From Balneolales bacterium (GTDB taxonomy: Bacteria > Bacteroidota > Rhodothermia > Balneolales > Balneolaceae): 6,951 bases of DNA. Made by a program: the position numbers and the translations under genes. The first letter of the stretch is position 1. Each line of letters starts with the position of its first letter. The notes beneath the pieces were generated by a model. It made no database searches, had not been told where the DNA came from, and worked only from the letters and a program-made list of their open reading frames with translations. Location of the stretch: positions 1 through 6,951 of the forward strand of contig JAKSCW010000002.1 in assembly GCA_022360375.1 (NCBI GenBank), given 5' to 3'. Shown in pieces: positions 4,745 to 6,951 of this stretch.

Positions 4745-6951
4745 ATGCATAAAGCCATGGTTAAAGAAGGTTTGAAATATCTTTTTTCTGTATCCATTAT
4801 TTTTCTTTTTTCACTGCCAATATCTGCTCAACAGAATCCGGCTGAGTATATGGATAACGAATTAATCATCAAATTCAGAAGTGAAGAAACAGCTTTCAAC
4901 TTCAAAGCTAAAGCAGCTCGTTTACCCGAAATTTTTTATCTACACAACATAGAGGTTAAAGACGCGATTTGGAAACCAGAATTTGAGAACAGACTCACTT
5001 CTGTAATTCAAGCGAAAGGGAAAGTAGCCGTTATTCCTGACTTCCAGGGATTAAGAAATGTGCACAAAGCAACTTTCAATTCAAATGTTGACGCTCTTGA
5101 ATTGGCCCGGCTTATTTCAGAGCTACCCGAAATTGAATACGCTGAGCCACGGTTCCTGTACATGACGGAACTGGTTACCAACGATCCTATTCAAAATGAC
5201 TTCGTTTCCTTTCACAATTTTAATGAGGCCTGGGATTTGGTTTCAAATTCTTCTGACGTAATCATTTCAATTGTTGATAGTGGTGTTAACTATGGGCATG
5301 AAGATCTGGACGAAAAACACTGGTTAAATGAAGGCGAGATTCCGAATAATGGCCTTGACGATGATGGAAATGGATATATTGATGACTATTTAGGATGGGA
5401 TTTTTTCGATCAGGCTCCGGATGGGAGTATAATTGAAGACAATAATCCCTTTGGAACCTTTAGCCCTCATGGTACACATGTTGCAGGAATTTCAACAGCA
5501 ATCCACGACAATGAATTAGGTTTAGCAGGTGCTGGTCTTAATGCCCGCTTTATGGCTGTAAAAGCAGGGGGCATCCAGGATGATCCTTCTACCGGTGTTG
5601 ATGAATCAAGGCAAATAGGTGCCGGATATGAGGGTATTCTTTATTCTGTGATAAATGGAGCTGATATCATTAATTGCAGTTGGGGAGGTGGAGGCATTTC
5701 CAGTTTTGGAGAAGAAGTGGTTAATTTGGCAAGAGCTTCAGGTGCATTAGTCATAGCATCAGCAGGTAATGATGCAACGGATACTGAATCATTCCCAGCT
5801 GCATTTGAAAATGTATTAGCTGTTGGTGCATTAGCGAATGGTAGTTCTATTGCCAATTATTCAAACTTCGGGGAATATGTAGACGTTTTTGCTTCTGGTA
5901 CCATCAGAAGTTCTGTAGGAACTTCTACAACAGGTTATGCTACTTTCAATGGTACTTCAATGGCTGCTCCGGTGGTATCAGGACTGGCAGCCCTTGTAAA
6001 AGCAAATGATCCTGCGCTCACTCCTGAGCAAATTGTAAATCAAATAAAGAACACCTCCATATCTATTGAGGCTCAAAATCCTCCTTCATTTGCCAATAAA
6101 CTAGGTGCCGGGCGGATTGATGCAGCACGTGCGGTAGGCCCTCTATTTCCAAATATCTTTGTACTGGAAGAACGATACGTTGATGAAAGTGGGGGAAGCT
6201 TAGGCATTAATGAACAAGGGGTAATGCAAATCACGTTCTCAAATAGTGGCGGCACTACCGAAGATTTGAGTATTACAATTTCAAGCCAATCCGGCGAAAT
6301 AATAATTCCTGAGAGTACCTTTGATATTGGGATTCTGGAAACCGGGGCAGAAACAACGGTTGAGGTTCCAATATTTTTGAATGAAGCACTTCTTGACTCT
6401 CTAACAGGTGATATCTTAATCGAAACTGAAGACCCGGGGATTGATTACAGCACGTCACGTATTCTGGTTTACGATCGCCTCTTATTTAGCGTATCAAGTG
6501 CTAATAACTTAGCAATGTCATTTTCCGGAAATGGGAATATTGGTTTTTACGATCCATTAAATGCATCGGGGGGTATTGGATTTGTGCCTGATCATCAAAC
6601 CGCCAATTTTTTCCGTGCGAACTTACTCTATGAAGGCGGAATTATAATGGCCGCAAATAATACAGTAATTAATAATGTGAGGGCATTGGAGGGGCAACCT
6701 TATGACCAGGATTTCAGACCTTTGGAATTCTATAATGTTGAAAGTCCGGGGAGTATTTCTGACGCTGATGGAACTGCAGTTTTTACTTCAAAACCTGAAA
6801 GTAACATCCCGAATGTTGAAATTACTTTAAACACTTATGCATTTGATCAAACGTCTACTTCAAATAGTATTCTTCTAAACTATATCGTTAAAAATAACTC
6901 CAATTCGCTTTCATTATCAGAAGTATATCTAGGACTTTTTAATGACTGGAA
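4745..6951 (+). CDS. Secreted S8 family subtilisin-like serine protease, 5' part
   Basis: The frame is open from ATG 4745 to the window edge, giving 735 complete residues, so the 3' end is missing. A TAA lies three codons upstream of the ATG; ATG at 4757 (residue 5) is an alternative start with the same signal peptide. Residues 1-28 are a Sec signal peptide (PISA|QQ). Residues ~37-140 are an inhibitor-type prodomain ending in EIEYAEPRFLY. Residues ~146-465 are the catalytic domain, with Asp178 (IVDSGV), His242 (HGTHVAG), oxyanion Asn342 (SAGN) and Ser405 (NGTSMAAPV), so it should be an active endopeptidase. An Asp/Asn/Gly-rich segment at 201-219 looks calcium-binding. Residues ~470-575 form a beta-rich CARDB/Ig-like module, and ~580-735 a second module with repeated Gly/Asn patterns ending in YLGLFNDW. 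In Bacteroidota relatives such proteases often end in a type IX sorting domain; that part is outside the window. No strong ribosome binding site is seen. It is divergent from the phosphatase gene by 33 bp. Confidence 0.95.
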   Translation, partial: MHKAMVKEGLKYLFSVSIIFLFSLPISAQQNPAEYMDNELIIKFRSEETAFNFKAKAARLPEIFYLHNIEVKDAIWKPEFENRLTSVIQAKGKVAVIPDFQGLRNVHKATFNSNVDALELARLISELPEIEYAEPRFLYMTELVTNDPIQNDFVSFHNFNEAWDLVSNSSDVIISIVDSGVNYGHEDLDEKHWLNEGEIPNNGLDDDGNGYIDDYLGWDFFDQAPDGSIIEDNNPFGTFSPHGTHVAGISTAIHDNELGLAGAGLNARFMAVKAGGIQDDPSTGVDESRQIGAGYEGILYSVINGADIINCSWGGGGISSFGEEVVNLARASGALVIASAGNDATDTESFPAAFENVLAVGALANGSSIANYSNFGEYVDVFASGTIRSSVGTSTTGYATFNGTSMAAPVVSGLAALVKANDPALTPEQIVNQIKNTSISIEAQNPPSFANKLGAGRIDAARAVGPLFPNIFVLEERYVDESGGSLGINEQGVMQITFSNSGGTTEDLSITISSQSGEIIIPESTFDIGILETGAETTVEVPIFLNEALLDSLTGDILIETEDPGIDYSTSRILVYDRLLFSVSSANNLAMSFSGNGNIGFYDPLNASGGIGFVPDHQTANFFRANLLYEGGIIMAANNTVINNVRALEGQPYDQDFRPLEFYNVESPGSISDADGTAVFTSKPESNIPNVEITLNTYAFDQTSTSNSILLNYIVKNNSNSLSLSEVYLGLFNDW

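Noticed and set aside
5641..6458. Minus-strand open frames at 5641-5856, 6073-6255 and 6273-6458.
   Set aside because: They are antisense to the subtilase, whose frame carries the catalytic Asn and Ser motifs and the C-terminal modules.
1..6951. Defence system, CRISPR array, mobile element, tRNA or rRNA.
   Set aside because: No spaced direct repeats, transposase or nuclease domains, cloverleaf or rRNA-like stretches were seen. The coding sequence is almost continuous with ordinary core genes.

Overview
The window looks like chromosomal core sequence from a moderately AT-rich Gram-negative bacterium of the Bacteroidota / Balneolota / Rhodothermota group. The reasons are a DUF4292-type outer-membrane lipoprotein placed between a TPR protein and an EnvC-like LytM protein (a gene order I remember from that group), a large secreted subtilase of the kind that group exports, and genes mostly without Shine-Dalgarno sequences. 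Three of the five visible starts are TTG. Balneolota is my best guess, but this is inference because no marker gene is present. I see no RNA gene, CRISPR array, insertion sequence or prophage, and almost every base is coding.

Layout. Positions 1-3128 (+) hold a compact operon-like run. It starts with the 3' end of a TPR-repeat protein (stop at 573). Two bases later comes a TTG-started DUF4292/LolB-like lipoprotein (576-1319), and then an EnvC-like coiled-coil plus degenerate LytM protein that overlaps it by 4 bp (1316-2623). After a 34-bp gap with a clear AAGGA ribosome binding site comes a small four-helix membrane protein of unknown role (2658-3128). On the minus strand, 3125-4711 encodes a two-domain Ppx/GppA phosphatase with a C-terminal HD domain; its stop codon interlocks with that of the membrane protein. 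A 33-bp divergent gap (4712-4744) separates it from a secreted S8 subtilase (4745 to beyond the right edge, +), which has a signal peptide, prodomain, complete catalytic tetrad and beta-rich C-terminal modules.

How the genes may work together. The first three genes look like an envelope module: a TPR scaffold, a lipoprotein of the LolA/LolB-like fold, and a periplasmic coiled-coil activator of peptidoglycan amidases. The EnvC-like protein has lost the canonical zinc ligands of LytM peptidases, so it should regulate rather than cut. The Ppx/GppA protein belongs to polyphosphate/(p)ppGpp metabolism and the subtilase is an exported protease; neither has an obvious functional link to the envelope module.

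I did not find a convincing new defence or mobile system. The items most worth following up are the envelope module, the uncharacterised four-helix protein, the hairpin at the convergent gene junction, the divergent promoter gap, and the calcium-loop-like insertion and C-terminal modules of the subtilase.
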